Shown one piece after another: positions 16,002 through 22,717 of a stretch of 46,924 nucleotides of DNA. The stretch lies in the NCBI GenBank assembly GCA_964497245.1, contig CAZCCC010000006.1, forward strand, positions 1 to 46,924, read 5' to 3'. A program made the position numbers and the translations under genes. The DNA is from CAZCCC01 sp964497245. Its GTDB lineage: Bacteria; Patescibacteriota; Patescibacteriia; Buchananbacterales; UBA6539. The notes beneath the pieces were generated by a model. The model was not told where the DNA came from, ran no database searches, and worked only from the letters and a program-made list of their open reading frames with translations. The number at the start of each line of letters is the position of its first letter. Position 1 is the stretch's first letter.

Positions 16002-16577
16002 ATGTATCTTATTCCAACAGTAATTGAAAAATCAAACTTTGGTGAAAGGGCTTATGATATTTATTCCCGTTTACTCAAAGAGCGAATCATTTTTCTAGGT
16101 TCGCCTATTGACGATCCGGTAGCAAATACTGTAATCGCTCAACTTTTGTTTCTAGACAGCGAAGATTCAAAAAAAGACATTAAAATCTACATCAATACTC
16201 CGGGAGGATCGGTAACCGCCGGCTTAGCAATTTATGACACTATGCAGTACGTCAAATCAGATATTATTACGATCTGCGTTGGCATGGCTGCTTCAATGGG
16301 AGCAGTGCTGTTGGCCGCAGGAGCCAAAGGAAAAAGAATTGCTCTTCCAAATTCTGAAATTATGCTTCATCAAATAATGGGCGGAGCTGAAGGCCAGGCC
16401 GCTGATATTAAAATCCGAGCTGAGCATATATTAAAAATTAAAGACCGGATGAATCATATTTTAACCAAACACACAGGACAAACAATTAAAAAAATTGAGG
16501 CTGATACTGATCGCGATTATTTTATGGGTGCAGAAGAAGCCAAATTATATGGAATTATTGATAAGATTATTAAATAA
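16002..16577 (+). CDS. clpP: ATP-dependent Clp protease proteolytic subunit
   Basis: 191-residue serine peptidase that forms the Clp degradation barrel with an AAA+ unfoldase (ClpX, ClpC or ClpA; none is in this window). The catalytic triad is visible: Ser98 in GMAASMGA, His123 in IMLHQ and Asp172 in DTDRDYFM. The INTPGGSV oxyanion-region motif is present. Length is normal and the start MYLIPTVIEKS matches the family. It follows nrnA by 30 nt and precedes the transglutaminase-like gene by 13 nt. Confidence 0.95.
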   Translation: MYLIPTVIEKSNFGERAYDIYSRLLKERIIFLGSPIDDPVANTVIAQLLFLDSEDSKKDIKIYINTPGGSVTAGLAIYDTMQYVKSDIITICVGMAASMGAVLLAAGAKGKRIALPNSEIMLHQIMGGAEGQAADIKIRAEHILKIKDRMNHILTKHTGQTIKKIEADTDRDYFMGAEEAKLYGIIDKIIK

Positions 16578-16590
16578 ATCATTTAAATTT

Positions 16591-17439
16591 GTGAAAATTC
16601 AACAAAAAATCAAGAATAAAATTTCAACAAAGACGAAAGTACTAATATTAATTTCCGTATTAATTATTGCGACTCCTTTAATTTATTTTGCTTTCATGCC
16701 CCCAAACTTTTGTAGTTTTCGTACTCGATTATATAATAATGGACCAGTTCCAATTGGATCAAATAGTAGCAGTTATTATTGCAGGTTAGGAGTTGGACCT
16801 AGAATTTTCTATACAAAATTTAGTAACAATATAGTAACTGGCATTATTGATCAACAAGTTGCCAATACAACACTTATTACAATGACTGCCAATTCTATTA
16901 GTAATGGTAATGGAACTGTCAAAGATAAGGCACAAAAAATTATGGACTGGCTTCATAGTAATAACGGATTGGTATCAGGAAATTGCGGTGGGGCTGATTC
17001 TAGAGGCAGAACAGCTCATGAAATAATTTCCTCAAAATGTTCTACTGGTTGCACTGATTGGACTTTAGCATTCGTAGCTTTGGCTAGAGCCAAAGGCATT
17101 TCAGCTACAGTGACGGAAACAGTTAGTGATCGATGGGTTATAGAGAGCCAAAGAGCCGGTTGCTTGAAATTACCAAAAGAAGGGCATTTCTTTTCTGAAA
17201 TTTATACAGGAATCAGATCTAACAATGGATGGGAAATAGCTGACCCAACCTTTGGTGGTTTTACCACTATAAGAAATGGATTTGTTTTACTTAGAAGTCC
17301 AGGTGATTGTTTTGGTTGTGGCATTTATCATAGATTTTTTAGAAGGGGCTTATCATCTTGGGATTATGGTTTGCTAAACGACACTGATTTTACCAATGCA
17401 GCTAAAAATGATATTGGAGTAAATAGGGTCTGCAATTAA
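16591..17439 (+). CDS. Membrane-anchored transglutaminase-like protein
   Basis: I choose the GTG at 16591, 13 nt after clpP; a longer frame from the TTG at 16495 would run through clpP. This gives 282 residues with one N-terminal TM segment (about 17-37). The transglutaminase-like (papain fold) core has the triad Cys154 in TGCTDWTLAF, His199 in EGHFFSEIY and Asp218 in EIADPTFGG. Four further Cys (GNCGG, SSKCST, AGCLK, DCFGCG) suggest disulfides and an extracytoplasmic catalytic domain. It probably acts as a protease or cross-linker outside the membrane; the substrate is unknown. Codon use is more AT-rich by eye than in clpP, suggesting a different history. Confidence 0.75.
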   Translation: MKIQQKIKNKISTKTKVLILISVLIIATPLIYFAFMPPNFCSFRTRLYNNGPVPIGSNSSSYYCRLGVGPRIFYTKFSNNIVTGIIDQQVANTTLITMTANSISNGNGTVKDKAQKIMDWLHSNNGLVSGNCGGADSRGRTAHEIISSKCSTGCTDWTLAFVALARAKGISATVTETVSDRWVIESQRAGCLKLPKEGHFFSEIYTGIRSNNGWEIADPTFGGFTTIRNGFVLLRSPGDCFGCGIYHRFFRRGLSSWDYGLLNDTDFTNAAKNDIGVNRVCN

Positions 17440-17533
17440 TGGCAAAATTATTGTTTTCTTCTCATGAAAATCAAATTAACTAAAATAAAAAATTACAAAT
17501 TCTTATAGCAATTTTTTAATTTTAACTTAACTA

Positions 17534-17561
17534 TTGACACTTGCTGAAAATCTGCTAGTAT
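17534..17561 (+). promoter_or_regulatory. Promoter of the SAM riboswitch transcript
   Basis: -35 TTGACA (17534-17539), then a 16-bp spacer and TAGTAT (17556-17561); TATAAA at 17559-17564 is an alternative -10 with a longer spacer. A start near 17568 leaves about 16 nt before the aptamer. Confidence 0.75.
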
Positions 17562-17583
17562 AAATATATCTTTAAAAATCAAA

Positions 17584-17699
17584 CAGTTATCAAGAGTGCT
17601 ACTTGACAAGGGAACTGACCCAAAGGTAGCCGGCAACTCTCCGATTTCATATCGCGAGTAAGTGCTAAATTCAGCCCAAATTACTGGGGAAGATAACAA
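17584..17699 (+). promoter_or_regulatory. SAM riboswitch (SAM-I clan, S-box) aptamer
   Basis: P1 is GTTATC (17586-17591) with GATAAC (17692-17697). Conserved S-box elements follow in order: CAAGAG, GGGAACTGACCC, AGCCGGCAAC, GTGCTAAATTC and GGGGAAGATAAC. GCTAC and GTAGC form P2. The 3' strand GGGGAAGAT (17686-17694) can instead pair with ATCTTGTCC (17721-17729), 8 of 9 positions, in the loop of the downstream terminator. That gives a classical OFF switch: SAM stabilises P1, which frees the terminator. Confidence 0.85.
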
Positions 17700-17706
17700 A
17701 GAGAAA

Positions 17707-17742
17707 AAACTCTTCACTGCATCTTGTCCGAAGAGTTTTTTT
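17707..17742 (+). terminator. Riboswitch-controlled terminator
   Basis: AAACTCTTC (17707-17715) pairs with GAAGAGTTT (17730-17738); the T run is 17736-17742. It is the expression platform of the SAM aptamer; its loop contains the predicted antiterminator partner. Confidence 0.85.
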
Positions 17743-17752
17743 AATCAAAAAA

Positions 17753-17805
17753 GCCAATCTTCCCATAATTACAGACTTTGACCCGGAACAAAGATTGGTT
17801 TTTTT
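17753..17805 (+). terminator. Second tandem terminator before the zinc-ribbon gene
   Basis: CCAATCTT (17754-17761) pairs with AAGATTGG (17791-17798), followed by seven T (17799-17805). An inner CTTTG/CAAAG stem is an alternative. It lies between the riboswitch terminator and the small gene, so read-through of both is needed unless the gene has another promoter. Confidence 0.75.
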
Positions 17806-17856
17806 GATCTTTAGTTTAATTTGATTTTTAGACTACAACAAAAGGAGAAATTTGCC

Positions 17857-18024
17857 ATGAAAGATAATAACAGTGCTTGTCCGGCGTGCCTTGCAACAAA
17901 GGAATGTCCACATTGCGGCAAAGAAATTTACGTTTGGTTTATTAACGAGCACCAAAGGTGTGCTAATCCGGAATGTAAAAAACCAATTCTTTCTAGCAAA
18001 CAAAAAGCAAAGTATAGGGTCTAA
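17857..18024 (+). CDS. Small multi-CxxC zinc-ribbon protein
   Basis: 55 residues from the ATG at 17857, chosen because AAAGGAG (17841-17847) is one of the best Shine-Dalgarno sequences in the window; a TTG at 17821 would add 12 residues. Cys pairs are Cys8/Cys11, Cys17/Cys20 and Cys35/Cys40, the last as CANPEC, likely one or two zinc sites. The C-terminus is Lys-rich. I do not recognise the family. Its leader is a SAM riboswitch followed by two terminators, so its level should fall when SAM is abundant. It could be a regulator or an accessory of SAM-dependent methylation; this is speculation. Confidence 0.7.
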   Translation: MKDNNSACPACLATKECPHCGKEIYVWFINEHQRCANPECKKPILSSKQKAKYRV

Positions 18025-18027
18025 AAG

Positions 18028-18073
18028 AGGGAGAAATTAAGGATTGAATCCTAATATTACTCCCTTATTTTTT
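18028..18073 (+). terminator. Terminator after the zinc-ribbon gene
   Basis: AGGGAG (18028-18033) pairs with CTCCCT (18060-18065). An inner GGATT/AATCC stem (18041-18051) and a T-rich tail follow. Confidence 0.7.
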
Positions 18074-18239
18074 ACTAAATAAATAAACGTTTAATACTAC
18101 CTGTCATTTAGCACCACTAATTTAAAAAACCCTACCTTAAAACAAATTTTGAATAAAATTAAGATGTCCTGACTGAATTTTTCGAATAAGTATTAAAAAA
18201 ATTTATTATAAAACAATAAAAATAGTAATAAATAAACTA

Positions 18240-18268
18240 TTGCCAAAAAGACAAAAGCATGCTACAAT
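18240..18268 (+). promoter_or_regulatory. Promoter of the rny leader transcript
   Basis: -35 TTGCCA (18240-18245), a 17-bp spacer and -10 TACAAT (18263-18268). Start expected near 18275, leaving a leader of about 270 nt before rny at 18547. Confidence 0.75.
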
Positions 18269-18307
18269 CTAAAAAGCTTAATTAATAACTGAAATAGAGT
18301 ATTAGCT

Positions 18308-18457
18308 ATGCGGAGAGATTTTAGTAGAATCACTGAAAATATCGTTTTTTCCCTTAAATTTTACGTTTTACCAACTCTAACTCGTAAGGATATTAAGTCT
18401 TCCAAATTTGGGAAAACTGAAATCAAATCAATGTCTGCCTTATATTTTATTATATAA
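18308..18457 (+). CDS. Possible 49-residue leader ORF upstream of rny
   Basis: ATG at 18308 opens a frame of 49 codons starting MRRDFSRITENIVF and ending LYFII, with the stop TAA at 18455-18457. The stop falls inside the right arm of a terminator-like hairpin (18452-18459), so translation would disrupt that hairpin. No good Shine-Dalgarno sequence precedes it. I see no known domain. It may be a regulatory leader peptide or chance. Confidence 0.25.
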   Translation: MRRDFSRITENIVFSLKFYVLPTLTRKDIKSSKFGKTEIKSMSALYFII

Positions 18458-18541
18458 GGGGTTGATTTGTTTTTGCCGATAAAATTATCGGCATATCCGC
18501 AAAATTCAATTGCTGATTCTCTATCTCGTTTATCGGAGATA
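18424..18541 (+). promoter_or_regulatory. Structured rny leader with alternative pairings
   Basis: First hairpin: CAAATCAA (18424-18431) with TTGATTTG (18462-18469), with inner CCTTATAT/ATATAAGG, followed by five T, terminator-like. Second: GCCGATAA (18475-18482) with TTATCGGC (18485-18492). Third: TATCTC (18522-18527) with GAGATA (18536-18541), which covers the GAG of the ribosome-binding site GGAG (18535-18538). CCGATAAA (18476-18483) can also pair with TTTATCGG (18529-18536), which overlaps the same site. The two pairings exclude each other, suggesting switch-like control of RNase Y synthesis. Confidence 0.55.
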
Positions 18542-18546
18542 TTTTT

Positions 18547-20073
18547 ATGGAAATTATTTATTGGATCGCCGCTTTGCCAATAGGCGTTATTATCGGTGTC
18601 TTTTTTGGTTATCAAATGAGGAAAATGTGGGCGGTAAAAAAGAAAGATACCATTGAAACAAAAGTTGAAGCATTGCTTAATGAAGCCAAAGCTAAACAAA
18701 AAGAAATTTTACTTCAGGCAAATGATAAAGCATTGGAGATAATCAGGGAAGCAAAAATAGAAGAAAAAGAAAAACAGCAAAATCTGATTCGTTCCCAAAA
18801 AAGATTAGAGCAACGAGAAGGTCTTTTTGACCAAAAATTACTTGAATTGGAAAACAAAAAACAAGAGCTTTTTGAAAAAGCTGAAAAAATTGAAAAAATT
18901 AAAAAAGAAGTGATAAAAATCAAGGAAGAACAGATGATAAAACTTGAAAAAGTAGCCGGACTGACAAAAGAAGATGCTAAAAAAGTACTCTTGGATAATA
19001 CTGAAAGAGAAATTAAAGATGACCTTTTGGTAAGAATAAAAAAACTTAATAGTCAGTCAAACGAAGAACTTGCTAAACAAGCAAGGGAGTTGCTGGTTTT
19101 GGCAATTCAGCGTTGCGCAGTTTCTCATGCGGCTGAAAGTACTACAACAACTATTGATTTGCCAAGCGATGAAATGAAAGGCCGAATAATCGGACGCGAG
19201 GGAAGAAATATCAGGACAATTGAAAGAATTACCGGCGTAGAAATAATCGTTGATGATACTCCGCAAGCTATAACTGTTTCCGGTTTTTCTCCTATCAGAA
19301 GACACGTTGCCAAAAAAGCTTTGGAAAAACTTATTTTAGATGGAAGAATTCATCCAGTTAAGATTGAAGAAGCTATTGAAACTGCTAAAAAAGAACTGGC
19401 TCAGGAGATTAAAGAAGCTGGAGAAAACTCTTTATATGAATTGGGAATTACCGGTATAGACCCAAAACTTGTCCAAATTTTAGGAAGATTGAAATACCGA
19501 ACAAGCTATGGTCAAAATATTCTGCAACATTCAATTGAAATTGCAAATCTTTCAACTCTTTTAGCCCAAGATCTAGGAGCTGACGTTTCAATTGCCAAAA
19601 AAGGCGGACTGTTTCATGACATCGGTAAAGCAGTTGACCATGAAGTACAAGGAGGCCATCCTGAAATCGGCTATGATATTCTAAAAAAATTCGGAATGCC
19701 AGAAGAAATAGCTTATATTGCCAAAGGTCATCATGATGACAACCCTAAAACTCTTGAAGCAATTATTGTCAAAGTGGCTGATGCAATTTCGGGAGCAAGA
19801 CCGGGTGCGCGTAAAGATACTTACGAACAATATTTGCAGCGCCTTGAAGACCTGGAAAAAGTTGCGACAAACTTTGCCGGCGTTGACAAAGCCTATGCAA
19901 TTCAAGCCGGACGGGAAATTAGAGTTTTTGTCGTTCCAGAAGAAATAGATGATCTGGCAGCAACTAAAATCGCTAAAGATATCGCAAAGAAAATAGAAGA
20001 AGAGCTGAAATACCCAGGTGAAATAAAGGTAACTATAATCCGTGAAACCAGAATTATTGAATACGCAAGATAA
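18547..20073 (+). CDS. rny: Ribonuclease Y
   Basis: Membrane-anchored endoribonuclease that starts mRNA decay in many Gram-positives and CPR. 508 residues, family-typical. An N-terminal TM segment (about 4-22) is followed by a long Lys/Glu-rich coiled coil (about 30-190), a KH domain with GREG at residues 216-219, and an HD domain with His357-Asp358 in LFHDIGKAVDHE and a further His-rich KGHHDD stretch. GGAG lies 8 nt before the ATG but inside a hairpin. The ymdB-like gene follows by 57 nt, the usual rny neighbourhood. Confidence 0.95.
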   Translation: MEIIYWIAALPIGVIIGVFFGYQMRKMWAVKKKDTIETKVEALLNEAKAKQKEILLQANDKALEIIREAKIEEKEKQQNLIRSQKRLEQREGLFDQKLLELENKKQELFEKAEKIEKIKKEVIKIKEEQMIKLEKVAGLTKEDAKKVLLDNTEREIKDDLLVRIKKLNSQSNEELAKQARELLVLAIQRCAVSHAAESTTTTIDLPSDEMKGRIIGREGRNIRTIERITGVEIIVDDTPQAITVSGFSPIRRHVAKKALEKLILDGRIHPVKIEEAIETAKKELAQEIKEAGENSLYELGITGIDPKLVQILGRLKYRTSYGQNILQHSIEIANLSTLLAQDLGADVSIAKKGGLFHDIGKAVDHEVQGGHPEIGYDILKKFGMPEEIAYIAKGHHDDNPKTLEAIIVKVADAISGARPGARKDTYEQYLQRLEDLEKVATNFAGVDKAYAIQAGREIRVFVVPEEIDDLAATKIAKDIAKKIEEELKYPGEIKVTIIRETRIIEYAR

Positions 20074-20130
20074 TTATTAATAAAAGCATTTGAAAATAAA
20101 AATTTTCTCTTTGCTTTAATAATCTTGATT

Positions 20131-20925
20131 ATGAAAATATTATTTTTCGGCGATATTATCGGTAAAATTGGAAGGAAAGCAATTAAAAAAAATCTGCCGG
20201 AATTAAAAAAAGAATTTAAACCCGACCTTATCATTGCTAATGTTGAAAACTTAGCTCACGGAATCGGAGTTACCAAAAAAACGCTTCAGGAACTTACTGA
20301 ATCCGGAATTGATTTTTTTACTTCTGGAAATCATATTTTTAAAAAACCAGAAGCAAAAATAATCCTTAATGAAAAAAATTCAAATTTAATCAGACCGGCT
20401 AATTATCCCGATAATCATCCTGGAAATGGAGCAAAAATTTTTGAAATCGGTTCAAAATCAGTCCTAATTATAAATTTAATTGGACGGGTTTTCATGAAAG
20501 ATCAAGTAGGCTGCCCCTTTAAAAAAATTGACCAAATATTGGAAAGATTTGATTTAACCAAAATTTCAGCGATAATAATTGATTTTCACGCAGAAGCAAC
20601 TTCCGAAAAACAAGCATTAGGCTGGTATGTTAACGGCAGAGTTTCAGCACTCTTTGGCACCCATACACATGTTCCGACAGCCGATTCAAAAATACTCAAC
20701 AATGGTACTGCTTTTATTACCGACGTTGGCATGGTTGGAGCATTTGAATCTGTAATCGGCGATAAAATAGAACCTATTGTCAAAAGTTTTTTAACTGAAA
20801 CTAATCCCAAAATTGAAATCCCAAAAGAAGGGCTTGTCCAAATTAATGCTGTGCTGGCTGAAATTGATGGTAAAACAAAAAAGGCTGTAAATTTAAAAAG
20901 GGTAGACAAAATAATTAAGGTATAG
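20131..20925 (+). CDS. YmdB-family metallophosphoesterase
   Basis: 264 residues from the ATG at 20131 (a TTG at 20125 would add two codons). It matches the TIGR00282/YmdB family, phosphodiesterases reported to act on 2',3'-cyclic nucleotides or cAMP. Metal-ligand motifs: FFGDIIGKIGR, NVENLAHG, SGNHIF, DFHAEATSEK and THTHVPTAD. Length and the order of motifs are normal. It sits directly after rny, as in many bacteria, and probably belongs to RNA-turnover control. The HU promoter lies at its 3' end. Confidence 0.9.
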   Translation: MKILFFGDIIGKIGRKAIKKNLPELKKEFKPDLIIANVENLAHGIGVTKKTLQELTESGIDFFTSGNHIFKKPEAKIILNEKNSNLIRPANYPDNHPGNGAKIFEIGSKSVLIINLIGRVFMKDQVGCPFKKIDQILERFDLTKISAIIIDFHAEATSEKQALGWYVNGRVSALFGTHTHVPTADSKILNNGTAFITDVGMVGAFESVIGDKIEPIVKSFLTETNPKIEIPKEGLVQINAVLAEIDGKTKKAVNLKRVDKIIKV

Positions 20926-20931
20926 TATTAT
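20903..20931 (+). promoter_or_regulatory. Promoter of the HU gene
   Basis: TAGACA (20903-20908), a 17-bp spacer and TATTAT (20926-20931). It overlaps the last codons of the preceding gene. Start expected near 20938, giving a leader of about 100 nt with two hairpins: TGCCC/GGGCA (20970-20989) and CCACC/GGTGG (21007-21019). Confidence 0.55.
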
Positions 20932-21036
20932 TTAAATACCAATATCACTAAAAATAATTAATCATAAACTGCCCTAATACTGTTGGGCAATAAAAATAAT
21001 TAAACGCCACCTATGGTGGTTTAGAAAGGAGTAACC

Positions 21037-21387
21037 ATGAATAAAGCAGAACTAATTGATGTAATAAGTGGAAAAGTCGGGGTTTCTAAAAAAGAAACCG
21101 AAGATGTAATTGACACCATGGTTGATACTATTATCGCCAAACTCAAAGAAGGCGACGAAGTAACTTTAACCGGTTTTGGTGCTTTTTCGGCTCGAACAAG
21201 AAAAGGACGGATAGGAGTCAACCCCCGCAATCCAGAAGAAAAAATTGACATTCCATCAGTTGTCGTGCCTAAATTTAAAGCAGGAAAAAATCTAAAAGAA
21301 GCACTGAAAGGAAAAAGAAACAAAGTAGAAGAAAATATAGAATCCGAAAAAGAAATTATTAAAGAACAATCTTCAGCAACTGAATAA
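21037..21387 (+). CDS. HU-family nucleoid protein
   Basis: 116 residues. The HU fold covers about residues 1-90, with MNKAELIDVISGK at the start, the GFGAFSARTRKGRIGVNPRN beta-arm and the KFKAGKNLKEAL C-terminus. An extra acidic/Lys tail of about 26 residues follows, not found in short HU. AAAGGAG lies 7 nt before the ATG, a strong ribosome-binding site matching high expression. A perfect CCACC-TAT-GGTGG hairpin sits just upstream of it. A bidirectional terminator follows. Confidence 0.93.
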   Translation: MNKAELIDVISGKVGVSKKETEDVIDTMVDTIIAKLKEGDEVTLTGFGAFSARTRKGRIGVNPRNPEEKIDIPSVVVPKFKAGKNLKEALKGKRNKVEENIESEKEIIKEQSSATE

Positions 21388-21400
21388 TTTTTAGATAAAA

Positions 21401-21434
21401 AAATAACGGACAAACTTATTGCCGTTATTTTTTT
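21401..21434. terminator. Bidirectional terminator between HU and the SDR gene
   Basis: AAATAACGG (21401-21409) pairs with CCGTTATTT (21422-21430), flanked by an A run on the left and a T run on the right. It serves the two convergent genes. Confidence 0.85.
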
Positions 21435-21443
21435 ATTTTATTT

Positions 21444-22184
21444 TTATCGCAAAATCCAACCCCCATCAACAATTATTGTCTGACCGGTAATATAATTTGA
21501 TTTTTCAGATGCAAGAAACATCACGGCATCGGCAATGTCTTTAGGCTGTCCCATTCTTGCTAGCGGAATAATCCCAATGGTTTGTTTTTTGCTTTCTTCT
21601 GTACTGGTTTTGTCTGCACCTGGAGTTTCTATCGCTCCCGGAGCAACAGCATTAACATTTATTTTCTTCGGGGCCAATTCCAAAGCTAATGTTCTGGTTA
21701 AACCATTTACTCCTGCCTTAGAAGCGCAATAATGGACAAGACCTTCAAATCCCACCACTGAAGCGATTGAAGAAATATTAATAATTTTTCCTCCAGATTT
21801 CATTATACTGACAGCTTCACGACAACACAAAAAAATACCTTTCAAATTAATATCAATGACTTTATCCCACTCGGATTCCTTCATTTCTGTAAAAGGCACA
21901 AAAGGAAAAATTCCCGCATTGTTAACTAAAATATCAAGCCGTCCAAATTTTTTTATAGTTTGGTCGAATAAATTTTTCACTTCTGATTTTTTTGAAACAT
22001 CACACTTAACAGCCAACGCCTTAATACCTGTTTTTTTTAAGTCCCTTGCAACTTTTTCACAACCTTTTTGATCAATATCTGATACCACAACATTGCATTT
22101 TTCAAAAGCCAAAGTGGATGTAATGCTTTGACCAATTCCTTGCTTTGCGCCGGTAACAATGGCGACTTTGTTTTTTAAACCCAT
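21444..22184 (-). CDS. Short-chain dehydrogenase/reductase
   Basis: 246-residue classical SDR. The NAD(P) motif TGAKQGIG is at residues 11-18, NNAG at 88-91, Asn113, Ser139 and the catalytic pair Tyr152/Lys156 in YCASKAG. The C-terminal TGQTIIVDGGW is intact. It resembles FabG or glucose dehydrogenase-like SDRs; the substrate cannot be told from sequence. Asp36 after the second beta-strand (VVVSDID) suggests NAD(H) preference. It stands alone on the minus strand, with its own promoter and terminator. It is unlikely to be a fatty-acid FabG, since no other fab genes are near. Confidence 0.88.
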   Translation of the reverse strand: MGLKNKVAIVTGAKQGIGQSITSTLAFEKCNVVVSDIDQKGCEKVARDLKKTGIKALAVKCDVSKKSEVKNLFDQTIKKFGRLDILVNNAGIFPFVPFTEMKESEWDKVIDINLKGIFLCCREAVSIMKSGGKIINISSIASVVGFEGLVHYCASKAGVNGLTRTLALELAPKKINVNAVAPGAIETPGADKTSTEESKKQTIGIIPLARMGQPKDIADAVMFLASEKSNYITGQTIIVDGGWILR

Positions 22185-22216
22185 AAAATTATATTAATTA
22201 AATTGTTAATGTTTTA

Positions 22217-22245
22217 ATTATAGCAAATAAACAGTTACTTGTTAA
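22217..22245 (-). promoter_or_regulatory. Promoter of the SDR gene
   Basis: On the minus strand: -35 TTAACA (22245-22240), a 17-bp spacer and -10 TATAAT (22222-22217). Start expected near 22210, giving a leader of about 26 nt. Confidence 0.75.
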
Positions 22246-22267
22246 TTTATCTTATAATCGTGTTATT

Positions 22268-22291
22268 AAAAAACACCTTAATTTTAAGGTG
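22268..22291 (-). terminator. Terminator of the tRNA-Arg/tRNA-Lys transcript
   Basis: CACCTTAA (22291-22284 on the minus strand) pairs with TTAAGGTG (22281-22274). Six T (22273-22268) follow on the minus strand. Confidence 0.8.
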
Positions 22292-22376
22292 ATTATTTAT
22301 AAATGAAGATAAATAGATCCAAATGTCTTTTTTAAATTAATTCTAGACTATTTAGAAAGGCTGCCAAATTAAATTA

Positions 22377-22452
22377 TGGTGGGACGTACAGGATTTGAAC
22401 CTGTGACCGTTTGCTTAAGAGGCAACTGCTCTACCAACTGAGCTAACGTCCC
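22377..22452 (-). tRNA. tRNA-Lys (CTT)
   Basis: A full cloverleaf on the minus strand starting GGGACGT at 22452, D-arm GCTCAGTTGGTAGAGC, anticodon CTT (22419-22417) and T-arm ACAGGTTCAAATCCTGT. Discriminator A is followed by an encoded CCA (22379-22377). No extended acceptor stem is seen. It is downstream of tRNA-Arg in the same direction. Confidence 0.95.
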
Positions 22453-22494
22453 ATTTTTATATTTATAAAAAAATTATGCTAAAACATATTATCT

Positions 22495-22593
22495 TCCGCA
22501 CCTTTCCTGCCCTCGGTAGGATTCGAACCTACAACAACAGGTCCGAAGCCTGTTGTGATATCCATTTCACCACGAGGGCAGGAAAGGTGCGGA
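22495..22593 (-). repeat. Inverted repeat that extends the tRNA-Arg acceptor stem
   Basis: TCCGCACCTTTCCT (22495-22508) and AGGAAAGGTGCGGA (22580-22593) are perfect complements that lie directly next to the acceptor arms. In the precursor they add 14 base pairs to the 7-bp acceptor stem, including the discriminator base. Confidence 0.85.
22508..22579 (-). tRNA. tRNA-Arg (TCG)
   Basis: A full cloverleaf on the minus strand with acceptor arms GCCCTCG and CGAGGGC, anticodon loop CTTCGGA (anticodon TCG at 22546-22544) and T-arm TAGGTTCGAATCCTA. Discriminator A at 22508. CCA is not encoded (GGA follows), so a CCA-adding enzyme is needed. The stem continues without a break into 14 bp of flanking inverted repeat. 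rnc (RNase III) lies 1.2 kb upstream in the same direction. Confidence 0.95.
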
Positions 22594-22717
22594 TATTAAA
22601 CTGCAATACTACCAACAAAATTTGCCATTCTCTCCCAGTAATATTAATCCGAACAATTAAAACAACATATCATAAAAATACAAAAAAATCAACCCCTCAA
22701 CCATACTAGGGTAATAG

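Larger units (their letters stand above)
17440..17856 (+). other. Intergenic stretch holding a SAM riboswitch unit
   Basis: Contains a promoter (17534-17561), a SAM aptamer (17584-17699) and two tandem terminators (17707-17742 and 17753-17805) before the small zinc-ribbon gene. The first 90 nt after the transglutaminase-like gene show nothing recognisable. Confidence 0.8.
18025..18546 (+). other. Intergenic stretch: terminator, rny promoter and long leader
   Basis: Holds the terminator of the zinc-ribbon gene (18028-18073), then about 165 AT-rich nt with nothing recognised, the rny promoter (18240-18268) and a leader of about 270 nt. The leader contains a possible 49-codon frame (18308-18457) and a series of hairpins (18424-18541). 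Confidence 0.7.

Noticed and set aside
19902..20234. 110-residue minus-strand frame across rny and the ymdB-like gene
   Set aside because: It overlaps two well-supported plus-strand genes and has no motif of its own.
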